Below, piece after piece: positions 28,126 through 35,941 of a stretch of DNA of 64,000 nt (within the stretch, counting starts at the first letter, position 1; every line of letters begins with the position of its first letter). The notes beneath the pieces are model-generated. The model was not told where the DNA came from. It ran no database searches and saw nothing but the letters and a program-made list of their open reading frames with translations. This DNA is from an uncultured Bacteroidales bacterium (lineage in GTDB: Bacteria; Bacteroidota; Bacteroidia; Bacteroidales; F082): positions 1-64,000 of the forward strand of contig CALBNV010000048.1 of NCBI GenBank assembly GCA_937896895.1, written 5' to 3'. Both the position numbers and the translations under genes were made by a program.

Positions 28126-28154
28126 TTGCAATATTGAAAAAATATGTATTTTTG
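28126..28154 (+). promoter_or_regulatory. Promoter of the tRNA-Gly/tRNA-Leu unit
   Basis: TTG at 28126-28128 and TATTTTTG at 28147-28154 with an 18-base spacer. About 100 bases of leader precede tRNA-Gly; the leader repeats the word GTCAAGCGGAA (near 28164 and at 28251), the second copy being the tRNA 5' end. Confidence 0.6.
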
Positions 28155-28255
28155 CACCGTCAAAAGTCAAGCGGAATTCTCGGAGCAGCGAGAGCAAAAT
28201 AAATCTCCAATTTGTTCTGCCGAGTCGTGAGGAGAATGCTGATTGACGGAGTCAA

Positions 28256-28328
<73 letters not shown>

Positions 28329-28379
28329 CAACAATGTCCCGGTCGTTGTATCGGGATTTTTTGAATAATGACAGGGAAA

Positions 28380-28468
28380 GTGCCTAAGTGGCGGAATCGG
28401 TAGACGCGCCGGACTTAAAATCCTGTGTCCATTACGGACGTGCCGGTTCGACCCCGGCCTTAGGTACA
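28380..28468 (+). tRNA. tRNA-Leu (TAA)
   Basis: Class II tRNA with a long variable arm (TGTCCATTACGGACG). Acceptor GTGCCTA pairs with TAGGTAC including one G-T pair; the anticodon loop CTTAAAA gives TAA. The T arm is GCCGGTTCGACCCCGGC. CCA is not encoded. It follows tRNA-Gly by 51 bases in one transcript. Confidence 0.95.
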
Positions 28469-28470
28469 AA

Positions 28471-28505
28471 AAAAGAGGTTAAGTAACAATCACTTAACCT
28501 CTTTT
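28471..28505. terminator. Intrinsic terminator after tRNA-Leu
   Basis: A 14-base perfect inverted repeat, AAAAGAGGTTAAGT / ACTTAACCTCTTTT with a 7-base loop. It lies between tRNA-Leu (plus) and the convergent surface-protein gene (minus) and can serve both. Confidence 0.88.
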
Positions 28506-28528
28506 GTTTTGAGATTACTCAAACCGAC

Positions 28529-30490
28529 TTAATCCGCGTCAATGACGAGACGTACTGAATAGCCGTTGTGCATGTAGAACGACGGAGTGCTTGCGGTCTG
28601 CAGGAATGTTGTCGCGTTGAACCAGACGTTGCAGGCGCGGCGGCTGTCGTTCGGATTGACGGAGCTCGTCCAGTAGCTGCCGTCACCGCTGTTGATAGTC
28701 GTGCCGTTTCTGTTGCCCGCCCCCGGCAGGAACACGATGTTGAAGTCGGAGATCTCATCTTGCGTGTAGCTCCAGCCGAATTTGCCGGCGGTCTGCTGCT
28801 TCGCCCCAGGCATGTCGTAGTAGTTGTCGGGCAGGATGAACGCGCCAAACACCGTCGTCATGTCGTTGAGTGTCAGGTTGCCCGTGCCGGAGAGATATTT
28901 CCCCTCGGAATGATACGCGCTGTTGTTGTCGCGGTCATAAATCAGATAGTCCCATTCCCCGCCGTGGCAGTGCCAGTCGCCGCCGGTGCCGATGTCGGAA
29001 GGCATCGTGTTGTTGAGCGTCCTCCATATTCCGGCCACGTTGCCTCCGTTGGAGATGGCGTTGTGAACACCCCAGTCGTAGTTGACGTTAGCATCTGTGA
29101 ACGAGACGTGCGGGTAGTTGCTGTCGGTCGTCGATGTCATGTAAGGGATCTTGCCGTTGTAGCCGCTTGTGCCGTAGCCGAAAAGGTCTCTGTTGATATA
29201 CTGCTTGTTGGAGCCTTGGCCTGTCGTGGAGCCGTAGAACTCCCACTGATGCTCATGGAAATGCCAGTAAGGGGTCGCGGCACTGCCGATATATTGCAGG
29301 TTGCCCTGCGAGAAATACACACGTCTTCCGTCGCCGACGCTGAATTTCCCTGGCAGTGCGCCTTTCGGATATGTCATGACAGGTATCGGATATGGCTTGT
29401 CATCAATGATTTTCGCGTAAATCCTCGCCTCCCTGATGCCGTTCAGGATCTTGATTTTTCCCGACTTCAGGTCGCTGGAGAATTTTATCTTCTCCACCTT
29501 GCCGTCCGATGTGCCTGTCGGAAACGCTGACACACGCATGTCGGAGCCGCTCGTGAAAGTCACGTCGCCCTTGGTGTACGTGACATTTTGGCTCAACAGA
29601 TTCACCATCATGATGTTTTTGACGTTGTGGCCGGTCATGGTGATGGTGCCGCTGCCGAAACCGACTTCGGTGTCGAGCCGCAGCACTGCTGTCATCGGTT
29701 TGAAAAGGATAGGGTTGGGGTTCTCTTCAGCAGGAACGTACTGCCCGCCCTCATCGGTGAGGATTGTTCCGGCGGTCTTCCCGATTTGATACTCCCCGAC
29801 GTCGTAGCCGCTGCCGGTCTGCGAGCTGATGTTAAAGGTGATGCTGCCCATGCCGCCTCCCATGACGACACCGTCACCCACATAGAAGAAATAGAACGGT
29901 TTGGTGACATCGATGTCTCCCGTCACAGTGCCGCTGATTTCCGAAAGGACCGACGAGCCGCTTTGGGCGGTCAGATGGCCGGAGAGCAACACGCCGTTGT
30001 TCACTACATAGACCTTGTCGCCGGCGTTCCATGTGATCCTGCCGTTGTCCATGTTGATGTCGGTCTTGTCGATGCCGCCGGCATGTATGCTTATGCTTAT
30101 GGCCTCACCTTCGTGAGTTTGCTCCTCCGGCAATTCCAGCATCGGCTTCTTGCATTGCGTGAAAGTCAACGCCATCAACATGATAAGTGTCAATGCGCCG
30201 TACTTGTTACGTAATCTGGTTTTTCTTGCGGTTCTCACTACAAGATACGCCGCCGCCAGAACCATCAGGATGACGACACCATCGCCGACAGGAAGCTCAT
30301 CGCCGGTTTGGTAGTCGGTGATGATAAGCTCCTCATCCCAGATTCCGGAATAGTTGTAGTCGTTGTCATTGCTGCGAAACATCTCTGATTCGTCAATGAA
30401 GAAGAAATTGTCACTCTGTGACATCGCCGTCGAAACGGTCAGCATCATAATCAATGCCATTGCTGTTTTCAAGAATTTCATTTTGTTCAT
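28529..30490 (-). CDS. Secreted fimbrillin-like/FISUMP-like surface protein with unusual N-terminus
   Basis: 653 residues from ATG 30490. A signal peptide (LKTAMALIMMLTVSTAMS) is followed by a short acidic segment, a hydrophobic stretch PVGDGVVILMVLAAAYLVV and basic RTARKTR. Then comes a second secretion-like segment, GALTLIMLMALTFTQCKK, which looks like a lipoprotein signal with lipobox TFTQ-C. The middle (ITWNAGDKVYVV onward) resembles fimbrillin-type beta domains. The C-terminal third (RVYFSQGNLQYIG..., WDYLIYDRD, SYWTSSVNPNDSR, HNGYSVRLVID) resembles FISUMP/DUF1566-type domains. The N-terminus looks like a fusion of a small membrane-anchor protein, similar to the 82-residue protein at 35679, with a lipoprotein. 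The promoter -7 box is at 30509-30516 on the minus strand. Confidence 0.7.
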   Translation of the reverse strand: MNKMKFLKTAMALIMMLTVSTAMSQSDNFFFIDESEMFRSNDNDYNYSGIWDEELIITDYQTGDELPVGDGVVILMVLAAAYLVVRTARKTRLRNKYGALTLIMLMALTFTQCKKPMLELPEEQTHEGEAISISIHAGGIDKTDINMDNGRITWNAGDKVYVVNNGVLLSGHLTAQSGSSVLSEISGTVTGDIDVTKPFYFFYVGDGVVMGGGMGSITFNISSQTGSGYDVGEYQIGKTAGTILTDEGGQYVPAEENPNPILFKPMTAVLRLDTEVGFGSGTITMTGHNVKNIMMVNLLSQNVTYTKGDVTFTSGSDMRVSAFPTGTSDGKVEKIKFSSDLKSGKIKILNGIREARIYAKIIDDKPYPIPVMTYPKGALPGKFSVGDGRRVYFSQGNLQYIGSAATPYWHFHEHQWEFYGSTTGQGSNKQYINRDLFGYGTSGYNGKIPYMTSTTDSNYPHVSFTDANVNYDWGVHNAISNGGNVAGIWRTLNNTMPSDIGTGGDWHCHGGEWDYLIYDRDNNSAYHSEGKYLSGTGNLTLNDMTTVFGAFILPDNYYDMPGAKQQTAGKFGWSYTQDEISDFNIVFLPGAGNRNGTTINSGDGSYWTSSVNPNDSRRACNVWFNATTFLQTASTPSFYMHNGYSVRLVIDAD

Positions 30491-30670
30491 AGTCTTAAAA
30501 TTTGTTTGCAAAAATATTTCCGGCAGCCGAGATCATGATGTCTGTTTTGTCAATTAAAACTCTGCGTTTTGTTAAAATCGACTCCACGAAATGTCAAAAT
30601 CTGTTGCTTTCGGGTATGCTAAACATTTATGCCGTGTTTTTTGTTTGATTTTTGAAAATGAAAATCACAA

Positions 30671-30863
30671 AATGTTTGAAATCATAATCTATCTGCCTTT
30701 CGCCGTGAGTCTCATTTTCGGGGTCTTGCTTGCGCTTGATTACACGAGCAACTACGAGGTCGCCGTCGCCAGCGGATTCAGCACCACCACGGCTTTTTAC
30801 AACGCATTCAGGAAAGTGACAGGGACGACTCCGAAAAAATGGGTGCAGACCGCTCGAAAATAG
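30671..30863 (+). pseudogene. Fragment of an AraC-type regulator
   Basis: The last ~40 codons (EVAVASGFSTTTAFYNAFRKVTGTTPKKW) are the second helix-turn-helix of an AraC-family domain. The first helix-turn-helix is missing and is replaced by a hydrophobic segment (FEIIIYLPFAVSLIFGVLLAL). Many Bacteroidetes AraC regulators have N-terminal membrane helices, so this looks like an internal deletion that joined a membrane helix to the DNA-binding end. An in-frame Met exists at 30671, and the frame extends up to 30591. Probably non-functional. Confidence 0.65.
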
Positions 30864-30888
30864 CCGATTTATTTTGTGATAAGATTGC

Positions 30889-30917
30889 TTGGGATAAACA
30901 AAAAATTATTATCTTTG
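30889..30917 (+). promoter_or_regulatory. Promoter of iorAB (TTG -33, TATCTTTG -7)
   Basis: TTG at 30889-30891 and TATCTTTG at 30910-30917, 18-base spacer, about 43 bases upstream of the iorA ATG. Confidence 0.6.
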
Positions 30918-30960
30918 CCGGTTAAAAAATTGGAAGGATTAATTTTAAAAACATACAAAT

Positions 30961-32541
30961 ATGAGCAAAATCTTATTACTCGGTGACGAAGCCATAGCAC
31001 AGGGTTTCATTGATGCTGGTGGAAGCGCCATCAACAGTTATCCGGGCACTCCATCGACACAGATTACGGAATACGTGATGAAATCAAAGGAAGCCAAGGA
31101 ACTTGGCATCCGTGCCAACTGGTGCGCGAATGAGAAGACGGCCTTGGAGGCATCCATCGGCGTCGCGTATGCAGGCAAGCGTGCCATGACATGCATGAAG
31201 CACGTTGGTCTCAACGTCTGCGGCGACCCGTTCATGAATTCGGCCATCATCGGCACCAAGGGCGTGCTTGTCGTCGTGGCCGACGACCCTAGCATGTTCT
31301 CCTCGCAGGACGAGCAGGACAGCCGCTTCTACGGACATTGGGCGATGATCCCGATGCTTGAGCCTTCAAACCAGCAGGAAGCCTACGACATGGTGCATTT
31401 CGGCTTCGAGCTGAGCGAGAAACTCGGCACTCCGGTGCTTTACCGCATCCCGACACGTCTCGCGCACAGCCGCGCGGGCATCGTCCGCAAACCGGTGCGC
31501 AAACAGAACGAGCTAAGCGAGCCGGCCGACGCCAAGTCGTTCGTGCTCCTTCCGGCCAACGCGAAACGCCTCTACCGCGAACTCATCGACAAGCAGGACA
31601 GCTTCACCAAGGCGTCTGAAGAGTCGGGCTACAACAAATACATCGACGGCGCCGACAAACGCCTCGGCATCATCACAACAGGCATCGCATACAACTACCT
31701 CATGGAGAACTTCCAGGACGGCAAATGCTCGCACCCGGTCGTCAAGATAACACAGTACCCGCTGCCGTTCAACATGATTAATAAACTTTACGACGAATGC
31801 GACGAGATCCTCGTCCTCGAAGACGGCCAGCCGTTCGTTGAGGAGCAGATCAAAGGCTTCCTCGGCAAGGGCAAAAAGGTCATGGGACGTCTCGACGAGA
31901 CCATCCGCCGCGACGGCGAGCTGAACGCGGAGAAGGTCGCCAAGGCTCTCGGCATCAGTGCCGCCGCCACGCACGCGGTGCCTGAAGTCGTCGTCAACCG
32001 CCCGCCGGCGCTCTGCCAGGGCTGCCCGCACGTTGACAGCTACAACGCACTCAACGCCGTCATGGCCAACCATAAAGGCGGCAAGGTGTTCGGCGACATC
32101 GGCTGCTACACCCTCGGCTTCAACATGAAAGCCATCAACACCACGGTGTGTATGGGCGCATCAATCACCATGGCGAAAGGCGCCTCCGAAGTGGGCATCT
32201 TCCCGGCGGTGGGCGTCATCGGCGACGGCACGTTCGGTCACAGCGGCATGACAGGCCTGCTCGACTGCGTCAACGAGAAAGCCAACGTCGTCATCATGAT
32301 CCTCGACAACGACATCACAGCCATGACAGGCGGACAGCCTTCATCGGCCAACAACAAGATCCGCCGCATCTGCGAGGGCCTCGGCGTCGAGCCGGAACAC
32401 ATCCGCGACATCGTGCCGCTCCCGAAGAACCATGAGGAGAACGTCAGGATCATCGAGGAGGAAGTCAACTACAACGGCGTGTCGGTCATCATACCTCACC
32501 GCACCTGCCTCGTGGAGCTTAAGAAACACCTCAAGAAATAA
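30961..32541 (+). CDS. iorA: Indolepyruvate ferredoxin oxidoreductase, alpha subunit
   Basis: 526 residues. The N-terminal pyruvate-ferredoxin-oxidoreductase-like domain starts LLGDEAIAQGFIDAGGSAINSYPGTPST. The C-terminal half is a thiamine-diphosphate-binding domain with CQGCPH near residue 355, GDIGCYTLG, and GDGTFGHSGMTGLLD...ILDND. The enzyme oxidatively decarboxylates aryl-pyruvates, passing electrons to ferredoxin, as in amino-acid fermentation. The protein ends without the Cys-rich 2[4Fe-4S] ferredoxin domain found at the C-terminus of archaeal IorA, so electron transfer needs another carrier. It is followed after 28 bases by iorB. Confidence 0.93.
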   Translation: MSKILLLGDEAIAQGFIDAGGSAINSYPGTPSTQITEYVMKSKEAKELGIRANWCANEKTALEASIGVAYAGKRAMTCMKHVGLNVCGDPFMNSAIIGTKGVLVVVADDPSMFSSQDEQDSRFYGHWAMIPMLEPSNQQEAYDMVHFGFELSEKLGTPVLYRIPTRLAHSRAGIVRKPVRKQNELSEPADAKSFVLLPANAKRLYRELIDKQDSFTKASEESGYNKYIDGADKRLGIITTGIAYNYLMENFQDGKCSHPVVKITQYPLPFNMINKLYDECDEILVLEDGQPFVEEQIKGFLGKGKKVMGRLDETIRRDGELNAEKVAKALGISAAATHAVPEVVVNRPPALCQGCPHVDSYNALNAVMANHKGGKVFGDIGCYTLGFNMKAINTTVCMGASITMAKGASEVGIFPAVGVIGDGTFGHSGMTGLLDCVNEKANVVIMILDNDITAMTGGQPSSANNKIRRICEGLGVEPEHIRDIVPLPKNHEENVRIIEEEVNYNGVSVIIPHRTCLVELKKHLKK

Positions 32542-32569
32542 TGTATTAACGAATTAAAAAATACCAGAA

Positions 32570-33142
32570 ATGAAGAAAGATATAGTATTATGCGGTGTCG
32601 GCGGAGACGGCATTGTCTCTGTCGCGAAGATCATCTCTGATGCCGCACTGAATATGGGCATGACACTGAAACAGTCGGAGATACACGGCATGTCGCAGCG
32701 CGGCGGCTCGGTGTTCTCACACCTCCGCATCTCCACCGGCGAGATCTACGCCGATGTCATCCCGGAAGGACAGGCCGACATCATCCTCTCCAGCGAACCC
32801 ATGGAAGCACTCCGCTACCTGCCTTGGCTCAATAAGGAAGGCTGGGTCATCACCAACAGCGAACCTTTCGTGAACATCAAGAACTACCCCGACATGGATG
32901 TCATCAACGGCGAACTCAACAAACTCGGCAACATCGTGAGTTTCAATGCCAACGACATCGCCAAGAAGATTGGCGCACGTTCAAACATGGTGCTTCTCGG
33001 CGCGACGGTGCCTTATCTCGGCATCGAGATGGACAAGGTTGAGGCCGCCATCGTCCACATCTTCGGCAGCAAAGGCCAGGACGTGGTCGATTCTAACATC
33101 AAAGCCGTCAGAGCAGGCTACGAACAGGCGACAAAACGCTGA
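32570..33142 (+). CDS. iorB: Indolepyruvate ferredoxin oxidoreductase, beta subunit
   Basis: 190 residues, the gamma-type domain of 2-oxoacid:ferredoxin oxidoreductases. It begins MKKDIVLCGVGGDGIVSVAKI with the glycine-rich nucleotide loop, then IHGMSQRGGSVFSHLR, a family signature, and LGATVPYLGIEMD. It forms the second half of the IorAB enzyme and is in one operon with iorA. Confidence 0.94.
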   Translation: MKKDIVLCGVGGDGIVSVAKIISDAALNMGMTLKQSEIHGMSQRGGSVFSHLRISTGEIYADVIPEGQADIILSSEPMEALRYLPWLNKEGWVITNSEPFVNIKNYPDMDVINGELNKLGNIVSFNANDIAKKIGARSNMVLLGATVPYLGIEMDKVEAAIVHIFGSKGQDVVDSNIKAVRAGYEQATKR

Positions 33143-33147
33143 TTTTC

Positions 33148-33224
33148 AGTTTTGAGAGTGGAGTTTTGAGAGTGGAGTGATTACAACTTCACTCTCAACT
33201 CTTCAAGCTCCACACTGATAAAAC
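33148..33224. repeat. Imperfect repeats after iorB
   Basis: TTTTGAGAGTGGAG occurs twice in tandem (14-base unit, two heptads), followed by ACTTCACTCTCAACTC, which is partly complementary and could fold. It belongs to the gene-end repeats seen throughout the window. Confidence 0.6.
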
Positions 33225-33235
33225 CTGCATGCGTC

Positions 33236-34450
33236 ATGAAAAAAACAATACCTTATGTATTAATAGCACTGATTTTCCTTTTCTCATGTAAGAACAATTC
33301 TTCGGAAAACGGCGGAAGACATCATGAGATTGAGCATGAGTACTTTTGCGGTATCTGCATCGACTCGCTTGATGTCGTGGAGGGAAAGGTGCAGAAAAAC
33401 GATATACTCTCAAAGATTTTACAGAAAAAAGGTGTCAGTTACAACATCGTCCATAGCATCGCGATGGACAAACGCGACGTTTTTGACACGAGAAAGATAA
33501 AGGTCGGGAACAACTTCGCTTTCCTGATGTCGCGCGACAGTGTGCCGCAGGCGAAATACTGGATTTATGAGATTGACCGCACGAACTATGCTGTCTTCGG
33601 ACTGACCGACTCGCTGCCGGCATGGCGTTATGAGAAGGAAGTCATCAGCAAGGTGGCGACCGTGGCGGTGGAGATAAGGTCAAGCCTGTGGAACGCCCTC
33701 AGCGATGCGGGCTGTAGCTCGTCGCTGACCTTCGAGCTGTCTGACATCTACGCATGGACCGTTGATTTCTTCGGCATACAACGGGGCGATTCGTGCAGGG
33801 CTGTCTATGAAGAGTTTTACATTGCTGGCGACACCGTGCCGTACAAGACAGGACGCGTGCTCGCCTCATACCTGAAAAACAAAGGCGAAGGCTATTACGC
33901 GTTTTATTTCGAACAGAATGGCAATGGCGACTACTTCGACCAGGACGGACAGAACATGCGCAAGGCGTTTCTGAAGGCACCGCTCAACTACCGCCGCATC
34001 AGCTCGAAATTCTCAAACGGAAGGATGCATCCGGTTTATCACGTGGTGAGACCTCATCACGGTGTTGACTACGCCGCACCCGCCGGAACACCGGTCCAGT
34101 CTATCGGCGACGGCACCGTCATCGCCAAAGGCTGGGACAAGAAAGGCGGCGGCAACTATATCAAGATTAAACATAACAGCACATACACAACGACTTACAT
34201 GCACCTGAAAGGGTTCGCCAAGGGCATCGCACAGGGCTGTAAGGTGAAACAGGGACAGACGATAGGCTACGTCGGCAGCACAGGCGCGTCAACAGGCCCG
34301 CACCTCGACTTCCGCCTCCAGAAAAACGGCACCTACATCGACCCGCTCAAATTCAAATCGCCGAGCGCAACACCGGTGAAAAAGGAGAACATGGAACAAT
34401 ATATGAATGACATTAAGATGTTGATGGTGAGTTTGAAGAGCGGAGTCTGA
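33236..34450 (+). CDS. M23-family metallopeptidase lipoprotein
   Basis: 404 residues. A lipoprotein signal peptide (YVLIALIFLFSCKN, lipobox LFS-C) is followed by a LysM-like or OapA-like region about 45-110 and the M23/LytM domain about 255-385. Zinc-site motifs are HHGVDYAAPAGTPV and GPHLDFRL; the HxH of the classic second motif is here HxD, as in several Bacteroidetes homologues. It is predicted to cut peptidoglycan peptide cross-links in the periplasm. The small gap to the next gene (14 bases) suggests co-transcription with the MauE-thioredoxin gene. Confidence 0.9.
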   Translation: MKKTIPYVLIALIFLFSCKNNSSENGGRHHEIEHEYFCGICIDSLDVVEGKVQKNDILSKILQKKGVSYNIVHSIAMDKRDVFDTRKIKVGNNFAFLMSRDSVPQAKYWIYEIDRTNYAVFGLTDSLPAWRYEKEVISKVATVAVEIRSSLWNALSDAGCSSSLTFELSDIYAWTVDFFGIQRGDSCRAVYEEFYIAGDTVPYKTGRVLASYLKNKGEGYYAFYFEQNGNGDYFDQDGQNMRKAFLKAPLNYRRISSKFSNGRMHPVYHVVRPHHGVDYAAPAGTPVQSIGDGTVIAKGWDKKGGGNYIKIKHNSTYTTTYMHLKGFAKGIAQGCKVKQGQTIGYVGSTGASTGPHLDFRLQKNGTYIDPLKFKSPSATPVKKENMEQYMNDIKMLMVSLKSGV

Positions 34451-34464
34451 TAAAATTGACATTA

Positions 34465-35469
34465 ATGGAAGAAAAAATGTTTGTGAAAAATTCAAAGATC
34501 GCGGCGAGACTGCTCCTGGGCTTGATGCTTGTCACGGCGGCAGTGCTCAAACTTCTGTCAATCGACAATTTTGAAATATACATCTATAGCTTCGACATCT
34601 TCAGTTTCACGTTGACAACAGTATTTTCGCGACTGCTGATAGCCGCCGAGATATTGCTGGGGTTAGGCCTGATTTTCAAAGTTCATTACAAAGAGGTCTG
34701 GTGGCTCACAATGCTGATGATGGCGGGTTTCACACTGTTCCTGATTTATGTCATGATTTTCAGAAATGATGACAACTGCAACTGCTTCGGCGACTTGATA
34801 AAGCTAAATCCTTCAGAATCAATTTATAAGAATGTAGTTTCCATTTTGCTGTTGCTTGTCATAAGAAAAGAAAAGGATGCTGGATACAGACAAAAGTTCA
34901 AAAAATGGTTGACTGTAATTTCAATCGCGGTGGCAGTGATACTTCCGTTTATCGTTTTCCCGATGGACTCGGTTTACAATAAGATTGTGTCTAAAGACAA
35001 CAATATCAATACGGTGGCATTCGAAAACAGTCTGCACGATTCGATTAACATTATTAAACTTGACATTATTCAGGAAAACGACACCATGATTATTCGTCGT
35101 GACAGCCTTGCGAGATTCGATATTTCTGATGACAGATACATAATCAGTTATGTCTCAGCCGGTTGCAGGTTCTGCAAGATGGGATCCGAAAAGCTGATGA
35201 TGATTTTGGAACGTAACGAAATCAGTGAAGAACATTTGAAATTCCTCATCTGGGGCTATGATGCTGACATAATCGACTTTGCGAAGGAAACCAATACAAT
35301 GGATTGTGAATATTGGTTCATTCCGCCATTAATGTCGCTTGATATAACGTTCGGCAAGTTTCCGGTTTTCGTGTGGACCGACAGCGGGTCGATAGCAAAC
35401 AGCGGCGATACCAGAGACTTGGCGGAGAATGAGATAATTAGCTTTTTGGTTAGGAGAACGGGGGATTAG
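34465..35469 (+). CDS. MauE/DoxX-like membrane protein with C-terminal thioredoxin-like domain
   Basis: 334 residues from ATG 34465; a Met at 34477 is also possible. The N-terminal half has four membrane helices with the MauE/DoxX pattern (ARLLLGLMLVTAAVLKLLS, FSRLLIAAEILLGLGLIF, MLMMAGFTLFLIYVMIF) and the CNCFGD motif typical of this family. A fifth helix (LTVISIAVAVILPFIVFP) precedes an extracytoplasmic thioredoxin-like domain with CRFC (YVSAGCRFCKMGSEK) near residue 238. MauE-type proteins pass reducing or oxidising equivalents across the membrane; the fused CxxC domain suggests disulfide exchange in the periplasm. Confidence 0.85.
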   Translation: MEEKMFVKNSKIAARLLLGLMLVTAAVLKLLSIDNFEIYIYSFDIFSFTLTTVFSRLLIAAEILLGLGLIFKVHYKEVWWLTMLMMAGFTLFLIYVMIFRNDDNCNCFGDLIKLNPSESIYKNVVSILLLLVIRKEKDAGYRQKFKKWLTVISIAVAVILPFIVFPMDSVYNKIVSKDNNINTVAFENSLHDSINIIKLDIIQENDTMIIRRDSLARFDISDDRYIISYVSAGCRFCKMGSEKLMMILERNEISEEHLKFLIWGYDADIIDFAKETNTMDCEYWFIPPLMSLDITFGKFPVFVWTDSGSIANSGDTRDLAENEIISFLVRRTGD

Positions 35470-35590
35470 TTTTTAGTCATTAGTTTTTAGTCATTAGCCA
35501 TTAGTTTTTAGCTGTTAGTCATTAGTCTTTAGTTGTTAGTCTTTAGTTGTTAGTCTTTAGTTGTTAGTCATTAGCCATTAGTTGTTAGCT
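35470..35590. repeat. TTAGTNN heptamer repeat array
   Basis: Begins at the preceding gene's stop codon. Consecutive degenerate heptamers, TTAGTCA, TTAGTCT and TTAGTTG, with interspersed TTAGCCA, fill the whole stretch of about 120 bases. No gene is present. Confidence 0.85.
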
Positions 35591-35602
35591 GTGATTAAAA
35601 AA

Positions 35603-35678
35603 GAGAGTTAAAAGTGAAAACTCCACTCTTAACTCTCCACACTTAACTCTCCACACTTAACTCTCCACACTTTTAACT
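35603..35678. repeat. 14-base (double heptad) repeat array
   Basis: About three copies of a unit reading CTCCACACTTAACT, followed by TTTTAACTTTAA. It ends exactly at the stop codon of the minus-strand gene at 35679, so it is the 3' flank of that gene. Confidence 0.8.
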
Positions 35679-35927
35679 TTAATCTCTCCTCTTTGAAAGG
35701 GCGTATCCTGCGCCGAGGGCTGTGAGGATGAGCAGTCCGCTGCCGAGCGGTGCATTCTGATTGCCGTTAACCCCGTGCTCGGGAAGCGTCGGAAGCTCCA
35801 GACCGTTGTCTTCTCTGTTGTCGAAATCGCTCCAGTTGTTGAAGAAACCGTCGCTCTGCGCCATCGCGCCTGTTGTGAGACCTAATGTTATCGCTAATAC
35901 TAATAATATCTTTTTCATCTTTTTCAA
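35679..35927 (-). CDS. Small secreted protein with C-terminal hydrophobic/basic tail
   Basis: 82 residues. An N-terminal signal peptide (LLVLAITLGLTTGAMAQ) is followed by an acidic Asn/Asp-rich middle, a Pro-Glu-His-Gly-type turn and a C-terminal tail PLGSGLLILTALGAGYALSKRRD. The tail, hydrophobic helix then basic end, resembles short membrane-retention tails common in small Bacteroidales proteins. It lies 14 bases downstream of the T9SS cargo gene, so the two are likely co-transcribed. Function unknown. A related tail occurs inside the N-terminus of the protein at 28529-30490. Confidence 0.7.
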   Translation of the reverse strand: MKKMKKILLVLAITLGLTTGAMAQSDGFFNNWSDFDNREDNGLELPTLPEHGVNGNQNAPLGSGLLILTALGAGYALSKRRD

Positions 35928-35941
35928 TTTTTCCGGTTAAA

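Noticed and set aside
28568..30214. Long plus-strand frames opposite the surface protein gene
   Set aside because: Antisense shadows of the GC-rich reverse gene; low-complexity composition, no domain, no promoter.
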